NCBI GenBank assembly: GCA_038136035.1
Contig: JAYPYV010000016.1
Span: 1 to 59,082 of the forward strand
DNA from: UBA9926 sp023261215
Lineage (GTDB): Bacteria > Pseudomonadota > Gammaproteobacteria > Pseudomonadales > Azotimanducaceae
Length of the DNA: 59,082 bases
Direction of reading: 5' to 3'
Position 1 is the stretch's first letter; each line of letters opens with the position of its first letter. This document shows, in pieces, positions 1 through 7,607 of the stretch. Made by a program: the position numbers and the translations under genes. The notes beneath the pieces were generated by a model. It was not told the origin of the DNA and ran no database searches. It worked only from the letters and a program-made list of their open reading frames with translations.

Positions 1-65
1 GTAGGCGTAGGTAGGCGTAGGTAGGCGTAGGTAGGCGTAGGTAGGCGTAGGTAGGCGTAGGTAGG
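1..65. repeat. 10-bp tandem repeat, about 6.5 copies
   Basis: The unit GTAGGCGTAG is repeated perfectly about six and a half times from the first base of the window, so the array may extend further upstream. It ends 7 bases before the -35 element of the SOS promoter of imuA. No coding sense is apparent. It may be a true minisatellite or the collapsed edge of an assembled contig. Confidence 0.9.
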
Positions 66-71
66 TCTCAC

Positions 72-100
72 TTGACAAAATACTGTATTTATATACAGTA
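72..100 (+). promoter_or_regulatory. SOS promoter with LexA box upstream of imuA-imuB
   Basis: A 20-base near-palindrome, TACTGTATTTATATACAGTA (81-100), contains the gammaproteobacterial LexA core CTGT-N8-ACAG. A perfect -35 hexamer, TTGACA, lies at 72-77. A possible -10, TACAGT (94-99), follows a 16-base spacer, so LexA would cover the -10. The downstream genes are the SOS mutasome genes imuA and imuB, and a near-identical box precedes dnaE2 at 16911-16930. The start of imuA is about 225 bases further on, a long leader. Confidence 0.9.
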
Positions 101-158
101 CTTTGGATTAGTAATTTGCCTGCTGAACCTTGCATTCATTCAAACAATTCCAGCAGTG

Positions 159-326
159 ATGCAGACCAACGACAAACCAGGCAGGACGGCCGGTACAGGT
201 CTAACAGGTGCAGGACTGAAGAGAAACAGACGAGCAGATAAGCAGGCAGAAAGACAAGGGGCGAATCACCTTGCCCATAAAAACCCAACATTTCCCCTAA
301 CAAACATTCCCCCTAAAGAGGATTGA
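159..326 (+). CDS. possible 55-codon leader ORF before imuA
   Basis: An ATG-started frame runs through most of the mutasome leader and stops with a TGA immediately before the GTG start of imuA, in the same frame. The peptide would be hydrophilic, rich in Arg, Lys, Gly and Thr. I recognise no family and see no convincing ribosome-binding site. It could be a coupled leader peptide or simply open sequence. The frame stays open further upstream, but any earlier start lies in or before the LexA operator. Confidence 0.2.
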   Translation: MQTNDKPGRTAGTGLTGAGLKRNRRADKQAERQGANHLAHKNPTFPLTNIPPKED

Positions 327-1319
327 GTGACCACCAAGAGCGACCTCGAGGCCCTACTTAATAAGCGGCAGCTTTGGCGAGCCGGTGACAGCCACCGGCA
401 AGCCTTTGATGACTCACTCAGTACAGGCTTCTCAAATCTGGATGCATTGCTGCCTCAAGGGGGCTGGCCTAGAAATGCATTGGTCGAATTACTTTGCGCA
501 GATGAAGGCGTCGGCCAGATTCAGTTACTGATCCCCGCCCTGCGGATGCTAACTCAGCGTCGACGCCAGTGGATCGCGTGGATTAATCCACCGCACATGC
601 CATACGCGCCAGCCCTCAACGATGCGGGGGTCGTCTTAGACCAACTACTGATGATTCGAACGAAAGATCGTGAAGAAAGCCTTTGGGCAGCCGAACAATG
701 TATTCAATCTCGTGCCTGCAGTGCGGTTCTCACTTGGCCCGGAAAAGGCATTCCTGCCAAGGCGGTTCGGCGAATTCAAGTTGCATGCAAATCCTATGGG
801 GTGTGGGGCCTGTTATTCCGATCCGCGAATGAGCATGTGTTGCCTTCACCTGCACCCTTTCGAATACTGCTAACAAGCGAAAGCCACACCATAGCTGAGG
901 ATGGCGTCATACACCGCCATCTTGGGATCGAAGTCTTTAAGCGCGCCGGCGGGTGGGCTCATCCAAAAATCACCGTACCACTTGATCTAGGTCAACCATT
1001 GGAAGGCATTGATCAGTTCAACCTAAGCGGTCAATGGCCAGCCATTCAATCCATCACCATGCGCGATGATGAACAGGCCTTTGAAGGCCCAGCCTCCGAC
1101 CTAGCCGCGACGGCAAGCGCGCTGCCAAAGGTTCACACTGAACGCCACCATGAACTGTCAAAGCCGCTAACATCGACCACCGATAGGTCAGAAGACGCTT
1201 CACACAGAACCCCTGCTCAAACTTTGAGCTCGAAAGTCATTCGGCACTCGTTGAAAGCACTGGGATCAACTCATCAAAATCCTGCCCCGATACAGTCGGT
1301 ATCGCAGGAGATTCACTGA
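327..1319 (+). CDS. imuA: ImuA, RecA-like mutasome accessory protein
   Basis: ImuA is a RecA/SulA-related protein that works with ImuB and DnaE2 in SOS-induced translesion synthesis and mutagenesis. The product is 330 residues. Family signatures are the N-terminal stretch LSTGFSNLDALLPQGGWPR, the segment WIAWINPPHMPYAPAL, and LTWPGKGIPAKAVRRIQ. There is no intact Walker A motif, as is usual in ImuA. The last 80 or so residues form a hydrophilic, low-complexity tail. The GTG start at 327 is preceded by AAAGAGGA at proper spacing. imuB follows 10 bases after the stop, so the two genes should form one LexA-controlled operon. Confidence 0.9.
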   Translation: MTTKSDLEALLNKRQLWRAGDSHRQAFDDSLSTGFSNLDALLPQGGWPRNALVELLCADEGVGQIQLLIPALRMLTQRRRQWIAWINPPHMPYAPALNDAGVVLDQLLMIRTKDREESLWAAEQCIQSRACSAVLTWPGKGIPAKAVRRIQVACKSYGVWGLLFRSANEHVLPSPAPFRILLTSESHTIAEDGVIHRHLGIEVFKRAGGWAHPKITVPLDLGQPLEGIDQFNLSGQWPAIQSITMRDDEQAFEGPASDLAATASALPKVHTERHHELSKPLTSTTDRSEDASHRTPAQTLSSKVIRHSLKALGSTHQNPAPIQSVSQEIH

Positions 1320-1329
1320 CGCTTGCTTC

Positions 1330-2961
1330 GTGATCGCACCTTCCACCAACGCATCGCCTTTATGGCTGTGTCTCCACTTTGAGCGATTGCCCATCGAAGT
1401 GTTTGAGCGAAAAGAATCCTCGGAAGACAACGCATCAGATATCGGCTCACATTGTGCAAGCTCATCAAAGACTCGTCATCAACAAGCACCTAACGAAGCC
1501 TACGCGATTGCCGTGGTGGACTTGCATTACATCATCATGGCCAACCCCGTGGCTGAGCAATCGGGTATCGAGCCAGGTATGCTGATCACACACGCCTATA
1601 GCCTCAATGAAAAGCTACGCTGCATAGAGCAAAGCGCTGACAAAGAACATCAAACGCTCGAACAGTTAGCGCAGTGGATGTATGACTTCACGCCTAACGT
1701 CAGCGTACTGACCCCGAGCGATCTGCTGCTTGAAGTCTCCAGCTGTTTAAAACTATTCGGCGGCTTAGAACCGCTGCAATCGCTCATTCAAACCCGACTG
1801 GATCAGCTCGGTTACACCGTCCAAATGGGGGTGAGCACCTCAGCGCTGGCATCTCAGATTGCAGCCAAGAATCGGCTTGCTCAGCTAGTAACTGGCAAGC
1901 CCAAATCACAGCTCCAACATTTATCGATCGATGCCATCGGGTTTGAGGCGCCTCATGTCGACAAGCTGAGAAAGATCGGTGTTGCGACATTAAACGACCT
2001 GCTGTCGTTGCCTCGAGCAGGACTACGTAAACGCTTGGGGTTGCCGGTTATACGCTATCTGGAGCAAATGCTAGGCGAGCGCCCTGACCCTCGACGCTGG
2101 ATCACCCCGCAAACACGATTTGAGTCCAGTTTATTTTTCACTGACAGCGTGACGAGCCAACAGGCCTTACTGTTTCCTGCCAAAAGACTGATTCAGGAGC
2201 TGGTTCTTTTCCTGAATACCCGCCAACTCTGGACAGACGGGTTTGAACTCACGCTGAGTTACCGAAATAAGATTCAAGCGAATATCGCTACCCAACTTGC
2301 ACGACCTGATGATGATGGCGCTTTGTTTTTACGTCTCTTCCAGGCGCGACTTGAGCGCAGCCCCTCGGTGAAAGATATCGATCAAGTGGCGATTTCCGTG
2401 GCGCACTTTTATCCCGCTAGCCTAGAGACGGCAGGTCTTTTTGATGACGATATTACGACGACAGACACTCTGTTCAACGGCTCATCGATACATGACGCTC
2501 CACGACTGTCAAAGCAGGCAAATGACTTGATTAGTTTGCTGCGTTCAAAACTCGGTGACGAGACCTGCTACAGGCTGACCCTCCATGATGATCACCGGCC
2601 TGAAAAATCCTGGAACACACATCACCACGCCTATGAGCATCGTTCTCAAGTGATGGAAAAAACCGCTGCGCACAGCCAAGCATCAAAACGTCAATTACCT
2701 TGGGATCTTCACACGCCCCCCCGCTCGCCTCGGCCTTTGTTTTTGCTACCTGAACCGCGGCGCCTATCACGATCTCATGCGCCCTCCGAACATCCATTCT
2801 TTGATTATTTAAAAGGCCCTGAGCGCATCAGTTATGGCTGGTGGGAAGGTCTTGAAGAGGATCGAGACTATTACATCTATCAATACCGGAAAAAGTCGCT
2901 TTACTGGATGTTTTACCGCCCGCTCAATCATCGCTGGTATCTTCACGGCGTGTTTGCCTAG
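1330..2961 (+). CDS. imuB: ImuB, non-catalytic Y-family polymerase homologue
   Basis: ImuB is the mutasome hub that binds ImuA, DnaE2 and the beta clamp. The 543-residue protein has the Y-family fold: an N-terminal palm segment (LWLCLHFERLPIEVF), a fingers/thumb helix-hairpin region (VDKLRKIGVATLNDLLSLP) and a little-finger region. The acidic metal ligands of active DinB/UmuC are missing: the first strand has no Asp, and the usual SxDE motif reads PSDLLLEVS. This is typical of ImuB and implies no polymerase activity. QLPWDL at about residues 455-460 is a candidate clamp-binding peptide, followed by the ImuB-type PRPLFLLPEPRRL. The C-terminus RWYLHGVFA is typical. The GTG at 1330 is used; a TTG two codons earlier is possible. 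Confidence 0.9.
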   Translation: MIAPSTNASPLWLCLHFERLPIEVFERKESSEDNASDIGSHCASSSKTRHQQAPNEAYAIAVVDLHYIIMANPVAEQSGIEPGMLITHAYSLNEKLRCIEQSADKEHQTLEQLAQWMYDFTPNVSVLTPSDLLLEVSSCLKLFGGLEPLQSLIQTRLDQLGYTVQMGVSTSALASQIAAKNRLAQLVTGKPKSQLQHLSIDAIGFEAPHVDKLRKIGVATLNDLLSLPRAGLRKRLGLPVIRYLEQMLGERPDPRRWITPQTRFESSLFFTDSVTSQQALLFPAKRLIQELVLFLNTRQLWTDGFELTLSYRNKIQANIATQLARPDDDGALFLRLFQARLERSPSVKDIDQVAISVAHFYPASLETAGLFDDDITTTDTLFNGSSIHDAPRLSKQANDLISLLRSKLGDETCYRLTLHDDHRPEKSWNTHHHAYEHRSQVMEKTAAHSQASKRQLPWDLHTPPRSPRPLFLLPEPRRLSRSHAPSEHPFFDYLKGPERISYGWWEGLEEDRDYYIYQYRKKSLYWMFYRPLNHRWYLHGVFA

Positions 2962-3058
2962 CGTTGAAAAACGAATTGGATGGGGAAGTACCGACCCTTG
3001 AATGGCCCTTTGAAGGGGCGAAACCTCAACGCTATACTTCCGTAAAAGGAGATCGCCT

Positions 3059-3520
3059 ATGAGCACACTCTACGACATCGATGTCACGCGCATCGACGGC
3101 AGCCAAACGTCAATGAGCGAATACCGCGATGAAGCGCTCTTGATCGTCAACCTTGCGAGCCAATGAGGCCTCACTTCTCAGTACGCAGGTCTGCGTGCCT
3201 TACATGAAACGATCGATGGGTTGACCGTGCTCGGTTTCCCTTGCAACCAGTTCGGTGCTCAGGAACCAGGGTCTAACGACGAAATATTAAAATTTGCGCA
3301 AGATCGCTACCAAGTGACCTTTCCTATGTTTGCCAAAATTGAAGTTAACGGCGATGGCGCGAGCCCTCTTTACACGTGGCTTAAAGCGGCAAAACCCGGC
3401 GACATCGGTTGGAATTTCACAAAATTCTTGGTTTCGAAAGACGGGCAGGTGCTAGAGCGTTTTGAGCCACGAACCACACCCGAGGAGATCGCTGAGGCGC
3501 TGCCATCATTGCTCTCGTAG
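3059..3520 (+). CDS. selenocysteine-containing glutathione peroxidase (TGA at codon 36)
   Basis: This family reduces hydrogen peroxide and lipid hydroperoxides with glutathione or thioredoxin. The reading frame runs from ATG 3059 (AAGGAG 7 bases upstream) to TAG 3518-3520, giving 153 residues with one in-frame TGA at 3164-3166, codon 36. That codon sits exactly where the family has its catalytic Cys or Sec: VNLAS-Q-(TGA)-GLTSQYAGL. The other tetrad members are present: Gln64 in LGFPCNQFG, and Trp118 and Asn119 in GWNFTKFL. The resolving Cys of thioredoxin-dependent members (usually CTRF) is absent; the segment reads FAQDRY. A SECIS-like hairpin follows the TGA. Read as a stop, only a fragment starting near TTG 3221 would be called. 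A pseudogene is the alternative, but there is no other damage. Confidence 0.92.
3164..3198 (+). promoter_or_regulatory. bacterial SECIS element after the UGA of the glutathione peroxidase
   Basis: The UGA (3164-3166) is followed after 14 bases by a hairpin: GTACGCA (3181-3187), loop GGTC (3188-3191), TGCGTGC (3192-3198). Seven pairs form, including one U-G wobble. The apical loop begins 21 bases after the UGA, within the spacing known for bacterial SECIS elements. The top, GCAGGTCTGC (3185-3194), is the same as the top of the Escherichia coli fdhF SECIS as I recall it, including the GGUC that SelB contacts. The element lies inside the coding region, as bacterial SECIS elements do. Confidence 0.85.
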
Positions 3521-3699
3521 GGGCGCTTTTTTTGGGACCGCGCCTCGGCATCGTGATGCAGCCGCGGAAAACGGCTTCAAAGCCGGTGGGCCACGGATCA
3601 GCAACTGAGCGCGAAACCTGAAGGCCCCTCTTCGATCACAGCCTTGGTCACCCGCCTTCAACGGAATGATCGTTAGCCGATTATTCTGGAAGGATTAAG

Positions 3700-3867
3700 G
3701 TGGACATCGGTTGGATCAGGCGCTTAGAAGGGACCGTCCTTACCGGCTGGCGCGTCAACTTTGACCTTGACGCGCCTTGTGAACAATCCCAATCAGCCAT
3801 CGAACCCTGTGGCGAGGCGATCACCAAGACCCGGCAGCGTCTGAACCGACTGGACATTGAGCATTGA
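3700..3867 (+). CDS. small protein of unknown function, coupled to the methyltransferase
   Basis: A 55-codon frame starts at GTG 3700 behind GGAAGG and ends with TGA 3865-3867, overlapping the TTG start of the next gene. The peptide opens VDIGWIRRLEGTVLTGWRVN and contains two Cys. I recognise no family. The good ribosome-binding site and the overlapping stop/start suggest a real, translationally coupled gene, but length alone cannot exclude chance. The 179 bases between the peroxidase and this frame show no clear feature beyond a T-run just after the peroxidase stop. Confidence 0.45.
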   Translation: MDIGWIRRLEGTVLTGWRVNFDLDAPCEQSQSAIEPCGEAITKTRQRLNRLDIEH

Positions 3868-4643
3868 ACACCCAAACCTCATCTCACCCTCGCCCCAAAT
3901 CCATGATCACGGTTTATGGACGCAATGCCGTGCTTGAGGCGCTCGAGGACCCGACCTTGGTCCTCTTTCGGCTCCATTGCGCGTCGAGCAACCAATCCAG
4001 CGACATCATTCACAAAATTGAAGCGTTGGCGCAGTCCCGAGGGGTCGAGAAAGTCACGCACACCAAGCAAGCCCTGTCGAGGATTTCTAAGAACGGGCGA
4101 CAAGATCAAGGCGTAGCGCTCGATGTGGTCACACCCGGTCACGAAACGCTTGAAAATCACCTACTTAAACTGCCGGTGGATGACTCAGCGCCGGAAGAAT
4201 GGCTGCTGGTTGACGGCATCACCAATCCACAAAATCTAGGCATGATGATTCGAAGTGTCGCCGCATCCCCGATGAGCGGGATCATCATCCCGTCGAAGGG
4301 TAACGCCTCGATAGACGCTCTGGTGATCAAAGCCAGTGCGGGCTCGCTCTTTCGTGCGCGGATTCTTCGCGCGTCTTCCATCGAAGACGCCATTCGAATG
4401 CTCAAGGCGCATCAGTATCAGCTGATTGGCCTGGCGGGCGAAGCAACCCAAACACTTGCAAAGTTAGTCGTTCATCCCAGGCGCATCTTTGTGGTGGGGA
4501 GTGAAACCTATGGACTGTCTGACCACACAAAGCAGCAGGCTGATCAGCTCTGCCGGATTCCCATGGCGAATGGCGTTGAATCTTTGAATGCTGCCGTCAC
4601 GGCCAGTTTGGTGGCTTTCAGAGCCTTGCTTCGAGACGCTTAA
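3864..4643 (+). CDS. SpoU/TrmH-family RNA 2'-O-methyltransferase (RlmB-like)
   Basis: These enzymes transfer a methyl group from S-adenosylmethionine to a ribose 2'-hydroxyl, usually in 23S rRNA or tRNA. An N-terminal substrate-binding domain starts at MITVYGRNAVLEAL. The knotted SpoU domain carries motif 1 (DGITNPQNLGMMIRSVAAS), motif 2 (RRIFVVGSETYGLS) and motif 3 (RIPMANGVESLNAAVTASL). The length of 259 residues is close to RlmB (about 245). The TTG at 3864 overlaps the preceding stop; ATG 3903 would give 246 residues and is the main alternative. The exact rRNA target cannot be read from the sequence. Confidence 0.85.
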   Translation: MNTQTSSHPRPKSMITVYGRNAVLEALEDPTLVLFRLHCASSNQSSDIIHKIEALAQSRGVEKVTHTKQALSRISKNGRQDQGVALDVVTPGHETLENHLLKLPVDDSAPEEWLLVDGITNPQNLGMMIRSVAASPMSGIIIPSKGNASIDALVIKASAGSLFRARILRASSIEDAIRMLKAHQYQLIGLAGEATQTLAKLVVHPRRIFVVGSETYGLSDHTKQQADQLCRIPMANGVESLNAAVTASLVAFRALLRDA

Positions 4644-4741
4644 TCCAGCCATTCGCGGGCGCTGATCTCTCGACATTTGGTGGTATCAAGCACCGTTTTC
4701 CGATAAGGTAGCGCCTCGATAAATCACCGTCTCCTTGCTCA

Positions 4742-6646
4742 ATGCGCGCACCCTATCGCTACTTTCTTCTCATACTCTTTTCAGCCCTCTTGGGCGCTTG
4801 TGGCAGTGATCCTGGCTATGACAAGTACGCTGAAGCACCCTCTGGCGGATTGAGGGTCATCAACGCCGTGTCAGACTCGCCCGCCCTCGTGGTCGAGTAC
4901 GGTACCCAGTCGATTGGCAACATCAACTTTAGCGACTCGAGCTCGATCGCCAACGTCATCCCGGGACTGAACCGAACCACCACAATCAGTTACGTTGCGA
5001 ACAACGAACTACAAAAACTCGCTGAGACCACTATTTTGGTTCCTCAGGATGAACTGGTCACTGTGATCCTGACCGGCACCATGGATAACGTCGGCTTTTT
5101 AACCATTCAGGAAGACACCTCCGCTCCCGCTGAGGGTGCGACCACCACCGAATTAATTTTGGTGAATGCGACCTCGGGGTCTACCCCAGTGCAAGTTGAC
5201 GTCGTTGATAGCGTCGCTGGCGAGACCCGGCACTCAATATCTATCGACGCAGGCGTCGCATCGAGCCCACTTGCCGTACCCGAAACGACTGGCCTATCGA
5301 TAAACACAATCAACCCAGACAATAACGCCATCGTGTGGACTTCAGGCGACTTTACGGTTGCACCAGGGTTAAGGCCGCTCATCATTCTGGTGGATCATTA
5401 CGGGCCTAGCCCCAACCATCGGGGTCTTTATCTCACGCCCATCGGCCAATTTCCGTTTGGCAATGAATCGCTGCCCAGCGCACTGACGTTAATGAATCTC
5501 ATTCCCGATCGTACGAGCGTCGATCTCTACGCACGTACCGTTAGAAACTCTAATCCATTTTCCGTCTTCGTCGACATCGACGAATCCGCAGAAGCAGGCA
5601 ACTACAGCATTAGCCTCCAGCAGCTGGCAACCATGCCCAGATATCGAGTCGATGGAGAGTTTGAATCGGGTGATGTGGATCTCGGTTACGGGGAAATCAC
5701 CGTCTCCAATGGGGACAACACAGCCACCATCACTATTGCCGAGGGCGATGGCTCGCTGAGCAATTTGGTCATCCAGATCAACGCATCCGAGGCAGCCGTC
5801 AATGCAGAATTGATCACGCTTGCAAACGAAAACGTTTATCTCGCCATCACCCCAAATGATGTCGGCCTCACCACTTCGCTTGTACTTTCGGTTGACGATG
5901 GCGATGGCACGGACGTCGACGCGGAAGGGCTTTCAAGACTCGCGAGCAGCAACCTGGTCATTGAAATCGAGGCATCGGCTTCTCTCTTTACAGTTGACGG
6001 TGTGGCTTATGAACGCCCATCGAACCAAGTGGATGATGTGATTGAAGGCGCGACGCTCTACTTGTTCACCGTGTCGGGGGATGAGGCGGTTGAATTTGCA
6101 ATCAGCGAGCGCGAGCTGATGGCGAGCGCCCTCGGTTACCTTGAAACAAGCGACGCCATTCTGGCCGAAGAGGGTTCCATCATTTTTTACATCACGCCCC
6201 CAGGCGAGCCGGATACGCTTTTATATGAGGAAAGCCTGTCCATCCTTGGCGGCGCTTACCAACTGGTCACAGCTGGCGGCATCGGTGAAACCCTAGATTT
6301 TGGTTTGGCGATTGATCCCAGGCGCCCCATTAGCAAGCATAAGGTCATCTCAGTCCTCCACGCCGCACCCTCGACCGCGATTCTCGATTTCTACGTCTTG
6401 CGAACGGGCCGCTCGATCAACGATTTCACGCCATCCGGCAATGACATTCCCTTGCTTTCTGCCGGGTTTTACAACCTCACAGGCGACACCTATCAACTGA
6501 CGGTGGCCGAGTCCTCAAGCAAAACCGTGCTGGCGGGTCCACTGTCAATCGAAACCGCAACGTCAGGCATCCAGCGCGTCTTGATTTTGGATGCCAATGG
6601 CGGCGGCACGCCGCCTCAACTCGTGATTCAGGACACTGGGAATTAA
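4742..6646 (+). CDS. DUF4397-containing lipoprotein
   Basis: A 634-residue exported protein. The N-terminus is a type II signal peptide with lipobox LGAC (Cys20) followed by GSDPG, so the mature protein should be lipid-anchored; Gly rather than Asp after Cys predicts outer-membrane sorting. The first repeat, LRVINAVSDSPALVVEYG, matches DUF4397, a beta-rich domain of surface proteins. A related segment recurs near KHKVISVLHAAPSTAILDFYV. The middle is acidic and Thr/Ser-rich, as in secreted Ca-binding or adhesion-like proteins. Its function is unknown. It stands alone, between the methyltransferase and a convergent dehydrogenase whose stop is 2 bases away. Confidence 0.75.
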   Translation: MRAPYRYFLLILFSALLGACGSDPGYDKYAEAPSGGLRVINAVSDSPALVVEYGTQSIGNINFSDSSSIANVIPGLNRTTTISYVANNELQKLAETTILVPQDELVTVILTGTMDNVGFLTIQEDTSAPAEGATTTELILVNATSGSTPVQVDVVDSVAGETRHSISIDAGVASSPLAVPETTGLSINTINPDNNAIVWTSGDFTVAPGLRPLIILVDHYGPSPNHRGLYLTPIGQFPFGNESLPSALTLMNLIPDRTSVDLYARTVRNSNPFSVFVDIDESAEAGNYSISLQQLATMPRYRVDGEFESGDVDLGYGEITVSNGDNTATITIAEGDGSLSNLVIQINASEAAVNAELITLANENVYLAITPNDVGLTTSLVLSVDDGDGTDVDAEGLSRLASSNLVIEIEASASLFTVDGVAYERPSNQVDDVIEGATLYLFTVSGDEAVEFAISERELMASALGYLETSDAILAEEGSIIFYITPPGEPDTLLYEESLSILGGAYQLVTAGGIGETLDFGLAIDPRRPISKHKVISVLHAAPSTAILDFYVLRTGRSINDFTPSGNDIPLLSAGFYNLTGDTYQLTVAESSSKTVLAGPLSIETATSGIQRVLILDANGGGTPPQLVIQDTGN

Positions 6647-6648
6647 GT

Positions 6649-7431
6649 CTAGGCTCGGTTGGGGTCAATAAAGATCTTTTGCCACTCCGAGGACCGAGCC
6701 GCCTCGATAGCCTGTTCGATTTCATGCAGCCCGAAGCGAATCGATGTAGGCGGCCGAAGATGCCCCGCACCGAGCCAAGCCTCAGCGGCAACCAGATCGC
6801 CGCAACGAGACCCTAACAACCGCACTTCATTGACCATCAGCGCCTGAAGATCAAGCCGAGTAGGTGAGGCAATCGTGCTTTTTAGGGTGATGGTGCCTTG
6901 CGGCGCGATCGCCCGCTCGGCAAGTGCGAGCCCGCCCTCTGCGCCTGAAGTTTCGATAATCCATGGCCAGGCCGCGTCATCGACCGCATCACAACTCGGC
7001 AAGCCAGCGTTGGCAAGTTGTGATCGACGCGCGTCGCTTCGAATAAACACCGTCACCTCGATTCCTTGACGCTGCAACACTTGTGCAACAAGGAACCCCA
7101 GTCGCCCAGCACCGATGACGAGTGCTTTATCGGGCAAATGATCGCCAAATGGTTCGAGCACCCTCAGTGCGGCTGCAACCGGTTCCGCGAGTGCGGCCGC
7201 CTCATCGCTGATGCTAGCGCGCACCGGCACAAGGTTCCTTTTTGGGACCACCACGAATTCCGCAAACGCACCGGCGCGATGTTTGATCCCTAAGACAGAG
7301 CGCGATCGGCAATGATGGACGTTGCCGCCCAAGCAGGCCTCACATTGGGCGCAGCCAACATTAATGTCCGCCACGACGCGCTGCCCTTTCGATGCGCCCT
7401 CGGCGATTTCACCCACAAACTCGTGACCTGG
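6649..7431 (-). CDS. zinc-dependent alcohol dehydrogenase family protein, N-terminus lost in gap
   Basis: A medium-chain dehydrogenase/reductase, of the sorbitol/threonine dehydrogenase type. Visible from the gap inward: the catalytic-zinc motif PGHEFVGEIAEG; the four-Cys structural zinc lobe (CAQCEACLGGNVHHC); and a Rossmann dinucleotide motif, VIGAGRLGFLVAQVL. About 261 residues remain; the first 50-70, including the first zinc-ligand Cys, fall in the run of N. The substrate is unknown. The stop at 6649 faces the lipoprotein stop two bases away. Confidence 0.85.
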   Translation of the reverse strand, partial: PGHEFVGEIAEGASKGQRVVADINVGCAQCEACLGGNVHHCRSRSVLGIKHRAGAFAEFVVVPKRNLVPVRASISDEAAALAEPVAAALRVLEPFGDHLPDKALVIGAGRLGFLVAQVLQRQGIEVTVFIRSDARRSQLANAGLPSCDAVDDAAWPWIIETSGAEGGLALAERAIAPQGTITLKSTIASPTRLDLQALMVNEVRLLGSRCGDLVAAEAWLGAGHLRPPTSIRFGLHEIEQAIEAARSSEWQKIFIDPNRA

Positions 7432-7531
7432 NNNNNNNNNNNNNNNNNNNNNNNNNNNNNNNNNNNNNNNNNNNNNNNNNNNNNNNNNNNNNNNNNNNNN
7501 NNNNNNNNNNNNNNNNNNNNNNNNNNNNNNN
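7432..7531. other. assembly gap of 100 N
   Basis: Exactly 100 N, a conventional scaffold gap whose true length is unknown. It removes the start of the minus-strand alcohol dehydrogenase and whatever lies between it and the TauD-like gene. Confidence 1.
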
Positions 7532-7607
7532 GCCTACTTCAGCGCTATCATCACCCAAACGCCACGGAATTCGCGCGCAGGTTTCGAATCGAAACGGAGA
7601 GCACACC

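Noticed and set aside
72..326. 84-codon frame starting TTG at 72 upstream of imuA
   Set aside because: The start overlaps the -35 element and the frame runs through the LexA operator, so it cannot be translated from this promoter. Only the later ATG at 159 is kept as a weak possibility.
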